From the NCBI RefSeq assembly GCF_008386575.1, contig NZ_VUOA01000007.1:62001-126000 (forward strand): a stretch of DNA of 64,000 nucleotides, in the 5' to 3' direction. How positions within the stretch are numbered: the stretch's first letter is position 1; every line of letters begins with the position of its first letter. The DNA is from Salinarimonas soli (GTDB lineage: Bacteria; Pseudomonadota; Alphaproteobacteria; Rhizobiales; Beijerinckiaceae). Below the pieces are notes generated by a model. That model saw only the letters and a list, made by a program, of their open reading frames with translations, did not search any database and had not been told where the DNA came from. Shown here in pieces: positions 1-9,362 of the stretch. The translations under genes and the position numbers were made by a program.

Positions 1-430
1 CCGCCCCGCAGGGCGCCGGGCAGATGAGCCCGTGCCCGCGCGAGCTCGCCGCGATGGCCGCGGGCAGCACGCCCGCCACCGCCGTGATCGTGCCGTCGAG
101 CGCAAGCTCGCCCAAAACCGTGAACCCGTCGAGGGCGTCCGCCGGCACGGCGCCGATCGCCGCCATCACGGCGAGCGCGATGGGCAGGTCGTAATGGCTC
201 CCCTCCTTGGGCAGATCGGCGGGGGCGAGGTTCACGGTGATCCGCTTGTTGGGCAGGGCGAGGCCTGAGGCGATCAGCGCCGAGCGCACCCGCTCGCGCG
301 ATTCGCCCACCGCCTTGTCGGGCAGGCCCACCACGTTGAACACCACGTTCCCCGGCGAGATCTGCACCTGGACGTCGACGGCCCGTGCCTCGATGCCCTC
401 GAAGGCGACGGTGGCGACGCGCGTGACCAT
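1..430 (-). CDS. comM: YifB/ComM family Mg-chelatase-like AAA+ ATPase, N-terminal part (cut by window edge)
   Basis: Only the first ~143 residues are in the window; the gene runs off the left edge. The chain starts MVTRVATVAFEGIEA and continues with a VDVQVQISPG stretch, VGLPDKAVGESRERVR and the NLAPADLPKEG segment. These are hallmarks of the N-terminal ChlI-like domain of YifB/ComM proteins, placed ahead of the AAA+ Mg-chelatase module that would lie outside the window. ComM is known as a hexameric helicase that promotes branch migration in natural transformation; in most alphaproteobacteria its role is untested. The ATG at 428-430 is the natural start because it fits the family N-terminus exactly. 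The identity is clear; the ATPase motifs cannot be seen here. Confidence 0.9.
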   Translation of the reverse strand, partial: MVTRVATVAFEGIEARAVDVQVQISPGNVVFNVVGLPDKAVGESRERVRSALIASGLALPNKRITVNLAPADLPKEGSHYDLPIALAVMAAIGAVPADALDGFTVLGELALDGTITAVAGVLPAAIAASSRGHGLICPAPCGA

Positions 431-501
431 GCAACTCTCCCCTCGAATAAGCCAAGCTTAAGCTGTGGAGGGGTTGCAGGACAAGCAGGCGATGAGCGGA
501 T

Positions 502-1014
502 CTAGCGCGCGCCCAGCACCCGCAGCATCCGGACCTGCCGGGTGATGGCGCCCACGTTCACGAGCGACAGGCGGCGGCGCTCCCCCGTGAGGCGCCCGAC
601 GATGGCGTCGACATCGGCGCGGCGGACGCGGGCAACGGTGATCAGGGGGCCGGAGCCGCCCTTCCAGGGGCGGGACATGAGGGAGGGGAGCACGGCGGCG
701 AGCACGTCCCCCTCCCCGCTCGCGGGCTCGTGGAGGAAGATCGGGTGGACGGTCTTCTCCCAGGCCTCCGTCACGTGGGCGACGATGAGGCTCGGGTCGA
801 GGCCGAACTCCTCCAGCTCCAGGCACCAGGCCCACTGGTAGATGTGCTCCAGCTCGTAATCGACCTTGCTCCCCCGCCCCGGACGGCTGCCGAGCGGGAT
901 CCCGAGGCGCTTCAGGTGCTTCAGGCGCCCGCGGAAGGCCGCCTTCTGGACCCGCTCGTCGGCTCCGAACAGGCCGGCGAGGATCGTCTCGGCCTGGGCA
1001 TAGGTGAACGCCAC
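502..1014 (-). CDS. Conserved hypothetical protein with a possible winged-helix-like N-terminus
   Basis: About 170 residues, family not recognised. The longest open frame begins at 1233, but its first ~70 residues are low-complexity Arg/Ala sequence. I prefer the GTG at 1012-1014, preceded by GGGGAG at a good distance and opening an orderly protein ([17 protein letters not shown]). Residues ~20-75 are rich in basic and helical residues ([14 protein letters not shown], then [21 protein letters not shown]), which loosely recalls a MerR- or phage-regulator-type DNA-binding region; this is only an impression. The second half is mixed alpha/beta with no motif I know. It is divergent from pyrF across ~180 bases with no obvious promoter. 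Confidence 0.65.
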   Translation of the reverse strand: MAFTYAQAETILAGLFGADERVQKAAFRGRLKHLKRLGIPLGSRPGRGSKVDYELEHIYQWAWCLELEEFGLDPSLIVAHVTEAWEKTVHPIFLHEPASGEGDVLAAVLPSLMSRPWKGGSGPLITVARVRRADVDAIVGRLTGERRRLSLVNVGAITRQVRMLRVLGAR

Positions 1015-1192
1015 TGGGATCTCCCCGGAACGGGGCGCGGCCCCTTGGATCACGGGGCCGATTCTATCGGTGCAAGCCTGCACTTTGATTAACCGGGCAC
1101 GCGTGTGGAGAAACGGCCGCCCAGCGCGCCGCCGGTTTGACTCCGCCACCTTCGTCGTGGTCCATCGGCCGGCCGACCGCAGGAGCGCGCCC

Positions 1193-1885
1193 GTGACCGA
1201 CCCCCGCGACCGTCTCATCGTGGCCCTCGACATGGCCTCCGTGGCGGAGGCCGAGCGCCTCGTGGCGCGGCTCGGCGACGAGGTGACGTTCTACAAGATC
1301 GGCTATCGGCTGGGCTATGCCGGCGGCCTCGCCTTCGCCCGCACCCTCGTCGACGCCGGCCGCAAGGTCTTCCTCGACCTGAAGCTCCACGACATCGGCA
1401 ACACGGTGGAGGAGGGCGTCGCCTCCGTGGCGGGCCTGGGCGCCACCTTCCTCACCGTCCACGCCTATCCCCAGACCATGCGGGCCGCCATGCGCGGCAA
1501 GGGCGGGTCCGGCCTCGCCATCCTCGCCGTCACCGTGCTCACCTCCTACGACGAGGGGGACATGCGGGAGGCGGGCTATGCCGGGGGCGTGGACGACCTC
1601 GTGGCCACCCGCACGGCGCAGGCCCGCGACATCGGGATCGACGGCATCGTGTGCGCCGCCACGGAGGCCGCCCGGGTGCGGGCTATCGCCGGCCCCAGCC
1701 GACTCATCGTGACCCCCGGCATCCGCCCGGCCTGGGCCGATGCCGGCGACCAGAAGCGCATCGTCACGCCCCGCGACGCCATCCGCGCCGGGGTCGACCA
1801 CCTCGTGGTCGGCCGCCCGATCACCCACGCCGCCGACCCGTTCGATGCCGCGCGCCGGATCGTCGACGAGATCAACGAGAGCTGA
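1193..1885 (+). CDS. pyrF: Orotidine 5'-phosphate decarboxylase
   Basis: Catalyses OMP to UMP plus CO2, the last step of de novo pyrimidine synthesis, in the cytoplasm. The 230-residue length is usual. The family signature [12 protein letters not shown] is present with the catalytic D-x-K-x-x-D array, and the C-terminal phosphate-gripping loop [12 protein letters not shown] is intact. The longer open frame from 1004 is unlikely to be translated: the GTG at 1193 has AGGAG about eight bases upstream and gives the standard start [13 protein letters not shown]. It heads a same-strand run through two DUF1330 genes, a GNAT gene, dapB and gpmA, with the first gaps very short or overlapping, so co-transcription is likely. 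Confidence 0.96.
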   Translation: MTDPRDRLIVALDMASVAEAERLVARLGDEVTFYKIGYRLGYAGGLAFARTLVDAGRKVFLDLKLHDIGNTVEEGVASVAGLGATFLTVHAYPQTMRAAMRGKGGSGLAILAVTVLTSYDEGDMREAGYAGGVDDLVATRTAQARDIGIDGIVCAATEAARVRAIAGPSRLIVTPGIRPAWADAGDQKRIVTPRDAIRAGVDHLVVGRPITHAADPFDAARRIVDEINES

Positions 1886-1896
1886 AGGAGGAAGCC

Positions 1897-2187
1897 ATGC
1901 CCAAGGCCTACGTCATCGCCCGCGTCACCGTCACCGACCCGGAGAAATACGCCGAGTACGTCAAGGACGCCTCCGCCGCGATCCGGCAATATGGCGGGCG
2001 TCCCCTGGTGCGCGGGGGAGCCTATGCCGAGCTGGAGGGCGGCGCGCGGCCGCGCAACGTGGTGATCGAGTTCGAGTCCCTGGACCAGGCCAAGGCCTAC
2101 TACCATTCGCCGGAATACCAGGCCGCGATCCGGAAGCGCGAGGGCGCCGCCACCGCCGAGATCGTCGCCGTCGAGGGGGTGGAGTGA
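1897..2187 (+). CDS. DUF1330 family protein (first of a tandem pair)
   Basis: A 96-residue protein starting MPKAYVIARVTVTDPEKY, followed by the GGRPLVRGG core and the NVVIEFESLDQAKAYYHSPEY segment that define DUF1330. These are small dimeric ferredoxin-like folds of the Dabb/ABM superfamily, common in Hyphomicrobiales and without a firmly assigned reaction. The ATG lies eleven bases after the pyrF stop behind GGAGG, an excellent ribosome site. It overlaps the next gene by one base (TGATG), so the two are probably translationally coupled. It differs clearly in sequence from its tandem neighbour and from the third DUF1330 protein at 49.2 kb, so the pair is an old duplication. Confidence 0.9.
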   Translation: MPKAYVIARVTVTDPEKYAEYVKDASAAIRQYGGRPLVRGGAYAELEGGARPRNVVIEFESLDQAKAYYHSPEYQAAIRKREGAATAEIVAVEGVE

Positions 2188-2498
2188 TGCCAAAGGGCTA
2201 CTGGATCGCCCGGGTCGACGTGCACGACGCGGAAGCCTACAAGGCCTATGTCACGGCGAACGCCGCCGCCTTCGCGAAGTACGGGGCGCGGTTCCTGGTG
2301 CGCGGCGGCCGTTTCGACAGCGTCGAGGGCCTGAGCCGGGCGCGCAACATCGTGCTGGAGTTCCCCTCCTACGACGCCGCGATCGCCTGCTGGAACTCGC
2401 CCGAGTACAAGGAGGCGCTGGCCCACCGCACGGACCCGTCCGTCTCGGTCGCGGACCTTATCATCATCGAGGGCTATGACGGGCCCCAACCCGGGTGA
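2187..2498 (+). CDS. DUF1330 family protein (second of a tandem pair)
   Basis: A 103-residue paralogue of the preceding gene. It starts MPKGYWIARVDVHDAE, keeps the GARFLVRGG core and the NIVLEFPSYDAAIACWNSPEY block, and ends with a longer charged tail. Its ATG shares its A with the stop of the upstream gene, and its own stop overlaps the start of the GNAT gene, so the three behave as a tight cassette behind pyrF. Function is unknown; a small-ligand-binding dimer or heterodimer with its neighbour is inference from the fold family and tandem arrangement. Confidence 0.9.
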   Translation: MPKGYWIARVDVHDAEAYKAYVTANAAAFAKYGARFLVRGGRFDSVEGLSRARNIVLEFPSYDAAIACWNSPEYKEALAHRTDPSVSVADLIIIEGYDGPQPG

Positions 2499-2959
2499 GC
2501 GTCGGCGCCTATAGGATCCGGGCCGCGGCAGGGTCGGATCTCGCCGCCCTGCCGGGCCTCGACCCTTCAGCCGTGAGCCCCGCCCGGCTCGGTGCCGCGC
2601 GGGACGCGGGTCTCCTGTGGGTCGCCGCCGCGCCCGGCATGGACGCACCCGTGGGCTATCTCGCGGCGGGGCGCCTGGAGCAGGGGCTGCTCGTCGAGCA
2701 CATCGCGGTGGCGGCGGCCCACCGCCGTCGCGGGGTCGGCGCGACGCTGCTCGCCGCTGCCGTCGACCGGGCCCGCTGGTCGTTCGAGCCCGCCGTCCTG
2801 CTCGTGGCCGACCCGGACCTGCCCTGGAGCGGCCCCTTCTTCGCGCGCTACGGCTTCGTGAGCCTCGCGCCCACGCGCCTTCCGCCGGACCTCGCGGCGC
2901 GGGTCGGACGCGGCGGGCCGCACGCCTCCCGGCTCGTCGCCATGGCCAAGCGCCTGTGA
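2495..2959 (+). CDS. GNAT family N-acetyltransferase
   Basis: A 154-residue acetyltransferase with the RIRAA-x-x-SDL opening, a beta-4 strand ending in [16 protein letters not shown] that supplies the acetyl-CoA pyrophosphate loop (R-R-R-G-V-G), and the closing FARYGFVS motif. The donor is expected to be acetyl-CoA; the acceptor is unknown. Start is the GTG at 2495, overlapping the upstream stop by four bases. Codon use matches the neighbours, so it looks like a resident operon member rather than an import. Confidence 0.88.
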   Translation: MSVGAYRIRAAAGSDLAALPGLDPSAVSPARLGAARDAGLLWVAAAPGMDAPVGYLAAGRLEQGLLVEHIAVAAAHRRRGVGATLLAAAVDRARWSFEPAVLLVADPDLPWSGPFFARYGFVSLAPTRLPPDLAARVGRGGPHASRLVAMAKRL

Positions 2960-3035
2960 GCGCCGCGAGGTCCGGCTCTTGCCCCCGCGCCGGGGTCGGT
3001 GGTACCGCGAGGGTGACGCGAGGGGAACTCCAGCG

Positions 3036-3851
3036 ATGAGCGACATGCGGCTCGTGATCATGGGCGCGGCCGGCCGGATGGGCCGGATGCTGGTGAAGGC
3101 CGTGTCGGAGACCCCCGGCTGCGCGCTCGCGGCCGCGATCGAGCATCCCGAGTCCATCGCGCTCGGCCAGGATGCGGGCCTGCTCGCAGGCTGCGGGCGG
3201 CTCAACGTGCCCATCACGAGCGACGTGGAGATCGCGCTGGAGGGCGCCCACGGCATCGTCGACTTCACCACGCCCGCGACCAGCGTGCGCCTGGCGCGCC
3301 TCGCGGCGGACGCGGGCATCGCCCACGTGATCGGCACCACGGGGCTGTCCGACGAGGAGATCGGCGCGATCCGCGAGGCGGGGTCGCGCACGGCGGTGGT
3401 TCAGTCCGGCAACATGTCGCTCGGCGTGAACCTTCTCGCCGGCCTCGTGCGCAAGGTGGCGCAGACGCTCGGGCCCGAGTTCGACATCGAGGTGCTGGAG
3501 ATGCACCACCGCGCCAAGGTCGACGCCCCCTCCGGTACCGCCTTCCTTCTCGGCGAGGCGGCGGCGCAGGGGCGCGGCGTGGCGCTGAGCGACGCGAAGA
3601 CCGCGGCCCGCGACGGCCATACGGGCGCCCGGCGCGAGGGCGACATCGGCTTCGCGGTCCTGCGCGGCGGGTCGGTGGTGGGCGAGCACACGGTGATCTT
3701 CGCGGGCGCCGGCGAGCGCATCGAGCTCAGCCACCGCGCCGACGACCGGGCCCTGTTCGCCCGCGGCGCCCTCAAGGCGGCTTTGTGGGCCAAGGACCGG
3801 CCCCCCGGCTTCTATTCCATGGCCGACGTCCTCGGCCTCAACGACCTGTAA
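3036..3851 (+). CDS. dapB: 4-hydroxy-tetrahydrodipicolinate reductase
   Basis: Reduces HTPA with NAD(P)H to tetrahydrodipicolinate in the lysine/meso-diaminopimelate pathway. The 271-residue length is typical. The dinucleotide-binding G-A-A-G-R-M-G motif is at residues ~9-15, GTTGLSDEE near residue 105, and the substrate signature [13 protein letters not shown] near residue 160 supplies the catalytic His and Lys. The start at 3036 has AGGGGA upstream; the longer frame from 2979 lacks a convincing site. The partner enzyme dapA is 4.4 kb away on the other strand, so the lysine genes are only loosely clustered. gpmA follows after 15 bases. Confidence 0.96.
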   Translation: MSDMRLVIMGAAGRMGRMLVKAVSETPGCALAAAIEHPESIALGQDAGLLAGCGRLNVPITSDVEIALEGAHGIVDFTTPATSVRLARLAADAGIAHVIGTTGLSDEEIGAIREAGSRTAVVQSGNMSLGVNLLAGLVRKVAQTLGPEFDIEVLEMHHRAKVDAPSGTAFLLGEAAAQGRGVALSDAKTAARDGHTGARREGDIGFAVLRGGSVVGEHTVIFAGAGERIELSHRADDRALFARGALKAALWAKDRPPGFYSMADVLGLNDL

Positions 3852-3866
3852 CGGAGTGCTCACCCG

Positions 3867-4487
3867 ATGGATCGCCACCTCGTCCTCGCCCGCCACGGCC
3901 AGAGCGACTGGAACCGCAAGAACCTGTTCACCGGCTGGCGCGACCCGGACCTCACGGAGCTCGGGGTCGAGGAGGCGCAGCTCGCCGGGCGGCGGCTGAA
4001 GGCGCTGGGCGTCTCCTTCGACGTTGCCTTCACCTCCGCCCTGTCGCGGGCGCAGCGCACCTGCCGGCTGATCCTGGAGGAGATCGGACAGCCGGGGCTC
4101 GACACCATCGCCGACGAGGCCCTGAACGAGCGCGACTACGGCGACCTCGCGGGCCTCAACAAGGACGACGCCCGCGCCAAGTGGGGCGAGGAGCAGGTCC
4201 ATCTGTGGCGCCGCTCCTACGACGTCGCCCCCCCCGGCGGCGAGAGCCTCAAGGACACGGTCGCCCGGGTGCTGCCCTATTACATGCGCAACATCCAGCC
4301 GCGGGTGATGCGGGGCGAGCGGGTGCTGGTGGCCGCCCACGGAAACTCGCTGCGCGCCCTCATCATGGTGCTCGACGGCCTCAACACCCAGACCATCGCA
4401 GGCCTCGAGCTCGCGACCGGCGTCCCCATGGTCTACCGCCTGAACGCCGACACGACGGTGGCCTCGAAGGAGATCCTGGACCGCTGA
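3867..4487 (+). CDS. gpmA: 2,3-bisphosphoglycerate-dependent phosphoglycerate mutase
   Basis: Interconverts 3- and 2-phosphoglycerate in glycolysis/gluconeogenesis. The catalytic phospho-histidine lies in the RHGQSDWN motif at residue ~10, followed by [12 protein letters not shown], the ERDYGDL loop and the second catalytic His in [11 protein letters not shown]. At 206 residues it is the short alphaproteobacterial form, lacking part of the C-terminal extension of the E. coli enzyme. It closes the pyrF-to-gpmA run; a strong hairpin lies 29 bases past the stop. Confidence 0.95.
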   Translation: MDRHLVLARHGQSDWNRKNLFTGWRDPDLTELGVEEAQLAGRRLKALGVSFDVAFTSALSRAQRTCRLILEEIGQPGLDTIADEALNERDYGDLAGLNKDDARAKWGEEQVHLWRRSYDVAPPGGESLKDTVARVLPYYMRNIQPRVMRGERVLVAAHGNSLRALIMVLDGLNTQTIAGLELATGVPMVYRLNADTTVASKEILDR

Positions 4488-4515
4488 GCCGCGAGCGCGA
4501 CAAAGTCGCCGACTC

Positions 4516-4549
4516 GACGTAACCCGACGCCATGACGTTGGGTTACGTC
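4516..4549 (+). terminator. Strong hairpin after gpmA, possible terminator or operator
   Basis: Two 14-base arms (4516-4529 and 4536-4549) enclose a six-base loop; 13 pairs are Watson-Crick and one is G.T. No T-run follows, so it is not a textbook intrinsic terminator. It may still end the pyrF-gpmA transcript, or act as a binding site ahead of the chemoreceptor gene. The symmetry is unusually long for this window. Confidence 0.5.
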
Positions 4550-4661
4550 TTCAGGGCAGCGAATCACCAGACGTCACTTTCGATTGTTTTCCAATACTTA
4601 ACCCCTGAGCCTCACTCTTCCAGCCGAATTGACCGCGAGTGGCCGCGCCCGGGGGATGAGC

Positions 4662-6332
4662 ATGCGGATTAAAGCCAAGTTATTTTCGATCATCGGCACG
4701 TTGAGCCTCGTCGTGACGGCGGTGGCCGGCATCGGCCTGAACAGCCTCGACCTGTCGAACGGGGCCGCGGACGAGATGCGCGCCGCCTCGACGCGCGCGC
4801 TCTACGGCGAGCGCCTCAACCGCATCGTGACGACCGTGGTGATGGAGTCCCGCGGCGTCTATGCCGCGACCGACACCCGCGATGCGAAGCGTTACGCCGA
4901 TCCGCTCGTGGCATCGCTGCGCGAGATGAATGCGCTCCTTCAGCGCTGGGAGCCCGTGGTGCTCCCCGAGCAGCGACCCCTCTTCGAGAAGGTGAAGCAG
5001 GGTGCGGCGGCCTTCACGACCCTGCGCGGCGAGACGGCGCGGCTCGGCACCGAGGTGTCCCCGAAGGCCGCCGCCGACCAGGGTTTCAACGACGCGAACC
5101 GGGCCAACCGGCGCGCCTACCAGGAGAGCATCGACGCCCTGACGGCGGTCGACACGAAGGCCGTCGAGGACCTCAACACCGCGATGGACGCGACCTATGG
5201 CGACCGCCGGGCCTGGCTTCTCGGCGTATCGATCCTCGGGGTGCTCGTCGCCCTCGTGGCGGGCGGGCTCGTGAGCCATTTCCAGATCGCCAAGCCGCTG
5301 GGCGCCGTCACGGCCGCCCTGCGCCGGCTCTCGGCAGGCGACTACAACCTGCCCCAGATGCGGGCGCGCCGGGACGAGATCGGCGAGATCTGGGCCAGCA
5401 TGGGCGTGTTCGCCGGCGCCATGGAGGAGGCCGAGCGCCTGCGCCAGACCCAGAGCGCGAGCGAGCGCGAGGTCTCGGAGCGCCGGCGCGCCGAGATGAA
5501 CGAGCTCGCCACGGGCTTCGAGCGCACGGTGGGCAGCCTTGCCCAGACCCTCGCGGCGGCGGCCCACCAGATGGAGGCGACCGCGCGCTCGCTGACCGCC
5601 ACCGCCGACCAGACCAACCGCCGCTCCGACCAGGTCGCCGCGGCCGCGACGCTCACCTCGTCCAACGTGCAGGCGGTGGCCTCCGCGACCGAGGAGCTCG
5701 CCGCGTCGGCGGGCGAGATCGGGGCGCAGGTGACCCAGACCTCGCAGGTCGCCTCGCGCGCCGTGGACACGACCCGGCGCACCAACGAGCGGGTGCAGTG
5801 CCTGACCGACGGGGCGCAGCGCATCGGCGACGTGGTGAAGCTCATCTCGGCCATCGCCGAGCAGACGAACCTGCTTGCGCTCAACGCCACCATCGAGGCG
5901 GCGCGGGCCGGCGAGGCGGGCCGGGGCTTCGCGGTGGTGGCCGCCGAGGTCAAGGAGCTCGCGAACCAGACCTCGAAGGCCACCGACGACATCGCCGCCC
6001 AGGTGAACCAGATCCAGGGCGCGACGGGCGAGGCGGCGGGCGCCATCCGCGACATCGCCTCCACCATCGACGAGGTGCACCGCATCGCGGTGGGCGTGGC
6101 GGCGGCGGTGGAGCAGCAGCAGGCGGCGACGCAGGAGATCGCCCGAAACGTGGCCGAGGCCGCCCGCGGCACCCAGTCCGTGAGCGAGACCATCGGCGGC
6201 GTCCAAGAGGCCTCGATCCAGTCCGGCGCGGCGGCCGATCAGGTGCTGTCGGCGGCGGGTGAGCTCGCCCGCCAGTCGGCGGCCCTCACCCGCGAGGTGG
6301 AAGCCTTCGTGAGCCGCGTCCGCGCGGCCTGA
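4662..6332 (+). CDS. Methyl-accepting chemotaxis protein with small periplasmic sensor
   Basis: A 556-residue transmembrane chemoreceptor. TM1 is at residues ~5-25, a ~155-residue helical periplasmic domain (probably four-helix bundle) follows, TM2 at ~184-205, then HAMP and a long coiled-coil signalling domain. The conserved hairpin tip reads [19 protein letters not shown] near residue 400, the site for CheA/CheW contact. Three starts are possible (TTG 4629, ATG 4656, ATG 4662); only 4662 has the G-run at proper spacing. No C-terminal CheR pentapeptide is seen. No che genes lie nearby, so it is an orphan receptor; the ligand cannot be told from sequence. Confidence 0.92.
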   Translation: MRIKAKLFSIIGTLSLVVTAVAGIGLNSLDLSNGAADEMRAASTRALYGERLNRIVTTVVMESRGVYAATDTRDAKRYADPLVASLREMNALLQRWEPVVLPEQRPLFEKVKQGAAAFTTLRGETARLGTEVSPKAAADQGFNDANRANRRAYQESIDALTAVDTKAVEDLNTAMDATYGDRRAWLLGVSILGVLVALVAGGLVSHFQIAKPLGAVTAALRRLSAGDYNLPQMRARRDEIGEIWASMGVFAGAMEEAERLRQTQSASEREVSERRRAEMNELATGFERTVGSLAQTLAAAAHQMEATARSLTATADQTNRRSDQVAAAATLTSSNVQAVASATEELAASAGEIGAQVTQTSQVASRAVDTTRRTNERVQCLTDGAQRIGDVVKLISAIAEQTNLLALNATIEAARAGEAGRGFAVVAAEVKELANQTSKATDDIAAQVNQIQGATGEAAGAIRDIASTIDEVHRIAVGVAAAVEQQQAATQEIARNVAEAARGTQSVSETIGGVQEASIQSGAAADQVLSAAGELARQSAALTREVEAFVSRVRAA

Positions 6333-6367
6333 GAGCGAGGGCCGGACAGAGGGCTTTCTTCCTCCCC

Positions 6368-6494
6368 CCTCATGCTGAGGAGCGCTCGAAGAGCGCGTCT
6401 CGAAGCACGCACGACGCCCGTCACAGCCGTCCGGAGATCCCTGGAGCGCCCTTCGAGGCCCGCCTGCGGCGGGCACCTCAGGGCGAAGGTGGGG
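6368..6494 (+). repeat. Dispersed intergenic repeat, copy A
   Basis: Starts CCTCATGCTGAGGAGC, then a GCGCTC-GAA-GAGCGC hairpin, TCTCGAAGCACGCA, a variable middle, CCTTCGAGGC and GCCTGCGGCGGGC, ending near CCTCAGGGCGAAGG. Related copies lie at 29424-29517 (inverted), 33047-33170 and 40200-40347. This one sits between the convergent ends of the chemoreceptor and grpE. Confidence 0.85.
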
Positions 6495-6547
6495 CCGCCG
6501 GGGTGAAAGAGGCGGCCTTGTCCACGCGGCTTGAGGGCCGACGGAGC

Positions 6548-7156
6548 CTATTGCGGCTGCCCGCCCCCAGCCTCGGGGGCGGCGGCCTTCGGGCCGCCCT
6601 TGGCGACGCCCACCATGGCCGGGCGCAGGACCCGGTCGCCGATCACGTAGCCCGCCTGCACCACCTGCATCACGGTGCCGTTGGGGACGGTGGCGTCGGG
6701 GATCTCGAACATCGCCTGGTGGTGATTCGGGTCGAAGCGCTGGCCCTTGGGCTCAAGCCGGCGCACCCCGTGGCGCTCCAGGGTCTTGAGCAGGTCGCGC
6801 TCGGTGAGCTCCACCCCGTCGACGAGGGCCTTGAGAGCCCCGTCCATCCCGGCTCGCGCCTCCGCCGGCACGCTCTCCAGGGCCCGGCGCAGGTTGTCGG
6901 CGACGTTGAGCGTGTCGCGGGCGAAGGCGGTGACCCCGTAGGTGCGGGCGTCCGCCACCTCGCGCTCCGTGCGCCGGCGCAGGTTCTCCATGTCGGCGAG
7001 GGTGCGCAGCAGCCGGTCCTTCATCTCGTCGCGCTCGGCCTCGGCCTTGGCGAGACGGTCGGCGTCGGCGCCCTCGGCGGGGGGCGCGAGATCGTTCGCG
7101 GCCATATCGAGGGGGCTCTCGGGCGTCCGGTCGAGGTCGGGCGTCTTGTCGGTCAT
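6548..7156 (-). CDS. grpE: Nucleotide exchange factor GrpE
   Basis: Cochaperone that releases ADP from DnaK. The 202 residues show an acidic, disordered start, a long coiled coil ([33 protein letters not shown], in two stretches) and the C-terminal beta domain with [20 protein letters not shown] and the closing [11 protein letters not shown] block. dnaK/dnaJ are not in the window; here grpE is the last gene of a minus-strand series behind the peroxiredoxin gene, 60 bases away. It converges on the chemoreceptor with repeat copy A between. No CIRCE element is visible upstream. Confidence 0.95.
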   Translation of the reverse strand: MTDKTPDLDRTPESPLDMAANDLAPPAEGADADRLAKAEAERDEMKDRLLRTLADMENLRRRTEREVADARTYGVTAFARDTLNVADNLRRALESVPAEARAGMDGALKALVDGVELTERDLLKTLERHGVRRLEPKGQRFDPNHHQAMFEIPDATVPNGTVMQVVQAGYVIGDRVLRPAMVGVAKGGPKAAAPEAGGGQPQ

Positions 7157-7216
7157 GAGCTCTGCGATCGGTCGTTGTCGGGGTCGGCCCTCATATCAGG
7201 GCAGGCGGGGCGCAAA

Positions 7217-7789
7217 TCAAGCGCCGCGCGGGTTCGCCCGCAGCCACGCGGCCGTCTCCGCCGCGCTCCGGTCGGGCGGGAAGACGGGATAGAGCACCCC
7301 CGCGATCCGCCCGTCGTCGACGATCATCGTGAGCCGCTTGAGGAGCGTGAGCCCCGCCACCTCCAGGGTCGGCAGGCGCAGCGCCCGGGCGAGCCCCAGC
7401 CCCTCGTCGGAGAGCACGGGAAAGGGCAGATGCAGCCGCTCCGCCATCTCCCGCTGATAGGCGGTCGACTGGGTCGAGAGGCCGTAGACCCGCTCGGCGC
7501 CGAGCGACCTGAGCTCCGCGAAATGGTCTCGGAAGGCGCAGGCCTGGGGCGTGCAGCCCCGGGCTCCGGGGATCTCGTTCCAGTCCGGCACGAGGGGCGG
7601 CCGGTCCGGCTCGGCGGTGCGGGGATAGGCATAGACGATCGTGCGGCCGGGCAGGTCACGAAGGCTCACCGGGGTGCCGTCGGTGGCCGGCAGGGCGAGC
7701 GCGGGGAGGATCAGCCCCGGCAGGTGCGCCGCCGCGCCGTCGTCCTCCGGACGCGGCAGGGCCTCGGGCAGGATCGCCGGGTTCTCCAT
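7217..7789 (-). CDS. PrxQ/BCP-like peroxiredoxin with an insertion before the active site
   Basis: A 190-residue thioredoxin-fold peroxidase, expected to reduce peroxides using a thiol donor. The active segment reads ARGCTPQACAFRDHF; peroxidatic Cys is residue 79 and a second Cys at 84 is the usual partner in atypical 2-Cys PrxQ enzymes. Compared with the normal YP-x-x-x-TPGCT spacing, roughly 15 residues (TAEPDRPPLVPDW) are inserted between the YPR strand and the Cys, so it is a divergent member. Its ATG is four bases past the smpB stop, pointing to an operon. Confidence 0.82.
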   Translation of the reverse strand: MENPAILPEALPRPEDDGAAAHLPGLILPALALPATDGTPVSLRDLPGRTIVYAYPRTAEPDRPPLVPDWNEIPGARGCTPQACAFRDHFAELRSLGAERVYGLSTQSTAYQREMAERLHLPFPVLSDEGLGLARALRLPTLEVAGLTLLKRLTMIVDDGRIAGVLYPVFPPDRSAAETAAWLRANPRGA

Positions 7790-7792
7790 CGT

Positions 7793-8269
7793 CTAGCCCT
7801 TGTCGCGCAGCAGCCGGCCGCGCTCGCGGTCCCAGTCGCGCTGCTTCTCGGCCTCGCGCTTGTCGTGCAGCTTCTTGCCCCGCCCGAGCGCCAGCTCCAC
7901 CTTGGCCCGACCCCGGTCGTTGAAGAAGATCCGCAGCGGCACCACCGTGAAGCCGTCGCGCTGGCTCGCGCCGAGGAGCTTGTCGATCTCGCGCCGGTGC
8001 AGCAGGAGCTTCCGCGGCCGGCGGGGCTCGTGGTTGAAGCGGTTCGCCTGGAGGTATTCCGGGATGTAGGCGTTGTAGAGGAACAGCTCCTCGCCCGAGG
8101 GCCCCGCGTGGGCCTCGCCGATGGTCGCCTTTCCTGAGCGCAGCGACTTCACCTCCGTGCCGGTGAGCGCGATGCCCGCCTCGAAGGTGTCGACGATCTC
8201 GTAATGGAACCGCGCCTTGCGATTGTCGGCGACGGTCTTGTGGGTGTGCCGGTCGGCCTTGGGTGCCAT
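7793..8269 (-). CDS. smpB: SsrA-binding protein SmpB
   Basis: Binds tmRNA and brings it to stalled ribosomes for trans-translation. The 158-residue chain has the family landmarks: [24 protein letters not shown] in two pieces, [30 protein letters not shown], and the basic tail [18 protein letters not shown] that reaches the decoding centre. The longer open frame (to 8518) is wrong; the ATG at 8267-8269 is five bases past the dapA stop. The dapA-smpB order is common in alphaproteobacteria. The tmRNA gene itself is not seen. Confidence 0.96.
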   Translation of the reverse strand: MAPKADRHTHKTVADNRKARFHYEIVDTFEAGIALTGTEVKSLRSGKATIGEAHAGPSGEELFLYNAYIPEYLQANRFNHEPRRPRKLLLHRREIDKLLGASQRDGFTVVPLRIFFNDRGRAKVELALGRGKKLHDKREAEKQRDWDRERGRLLRDKG

Positions 8270-8274
8270 CTCGG

Positions 8275-9168
8275 TCAGGCGTTGATCAGGCCGGCATGGA
8301 CCATGGCGGCGCGGATCGCGGCCTTGGTCGGCTCGGTCACGGGGCGCAGCGGCAGGCGCACCTCCTCCGTCCCGCGCCCGAGCAGGGCGAGGCCCGCCTT
8401 GGCGCCCGCGAGGCCCGGCTCCAGGAAGATCGCGTCGTGGAGCGGCACCAGCCGGTCCTGGACCGCGAGCGCGCCCGCAAGATCGCCCTCCAGGCTGCGG
8501 CCCTGGAGCTCGGCGCACAGGCGCGGCGCCACGTTCGACACCACGGAGATGCAGCCGTGGCCGCCCGCCGCGTTGTAGGCGAGCGCCGTCATGTCCTCGC
8601 CCGAGAGCTGGATGAAATCGGGGCCCATGGCGTGGCGCTGCTGCGAGACGCGGGCGAGGTTGGCGGTCGCGTCCTTCACGCCGACGATGTTGGGCAGCTC
8701 GTAGAGCCGCGCCATGGTGGCGACCGACATGTCGACCACGGAGCGGGGCGGGATGTTGTAGATGACGATCGGGATGCCGATGGCGTCGTTCACCGCCTTG
8801 AAGTGCTCGTAGAGCCCCTCTTGGGTGGGCTTGTTGTAGTAGGGCGTGACCACGAGCACCGCGTCGGCGCCCGCCGCCTCCGCGTGGCGCGCGAGCTCCA
8901 CGGCCTCCGCCGTGCAGTTCGAGCCCGCCCCGGCGATCACCGGGACGCGGCCCTTCGCCTCGTCGATGCAGATCTCCACGACCCGCTTGTGCTCGGCGTG
9001 GCTCAGGGTGGGGCTCTCCCCCGTGGTGCCCACCGGGACGAGCCCTTGCGTGCCGTTCTCGATCTGCCAGGAGACGTGGGCGCGCAGGGCCTCCTCGTCG
9101 ACCGCGCCGTCGCGAAACGGGGTCACGAGGGCCGTCATCGACCCTCTCAAGCTGACGTGTGCCGCCAC
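8275..9168 (-). CDS. dapA: 4-hydroxy-tetrahydrodipicolinate synthase
   Basis: Condenses pyruvate with aspartate semialdehyde, the committed step to lysine and diaminopimelate. About 297 residues: SMTALVTPF opening, GTTGESPTL near residue 47, catalytic Tyr in [12 protein letters not shown], and the Schiff-base Lys in [10 protein letters not shown] chose GTG 9166-9168, preceded by AGGGAGAGG, because it gives the family-like start [10 protein letters not shown]; the frame extending to 9330 adds ~54 atypical residues. It heads a probable dapA-smpB-peroxiredoxin-grpE unit and is divergent from the lytic transglycosylase. Confidence 0.95.
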   Translation of the reverse strand: MAAHVSLRGSMTALVTPFRDGAVDEEALRAHVSWQIENGTQGLVPVGTTGESPTLSHAEHKRVVEICIDEAKGRVPVIAGAGSNCTAEAVELARHAEAAGADAVLVVTPYYNKPTQEGLYEHFKAVNDAIGIPIVIYNIPPRSVVDMSVATMARLYELPNIVGVKDATANLARVSQQRHAMGPDFIQLSGEDMTALAYNAAGGHGCISVVSNVAPRLCAELQGRSLEGDLAGALAVQDRLVPLHDAIFLEPGLAGAKAGLALLGRGTEEVRLPLRPVTEPTKAAIRAAMVHAGLINA

Positions 9169-9362
9169 TGGCGCCTCTCCCTGGTTCCCGGGGCCCTCGT
9201 CACGAGCGGGGCCGCCGCTTTTGCGACACATAGTCCTTGCAGCTTGCTCGCGCAAACGGGGCTTTGCAGGGGCGCGGCCGGAAACCCGGGTTAGTGCTTC
9301 CGCAACGTCCATGGCGGACAATGCCCGCAAGGGGACGATCGTTCACACCGGAGAAGATCACC

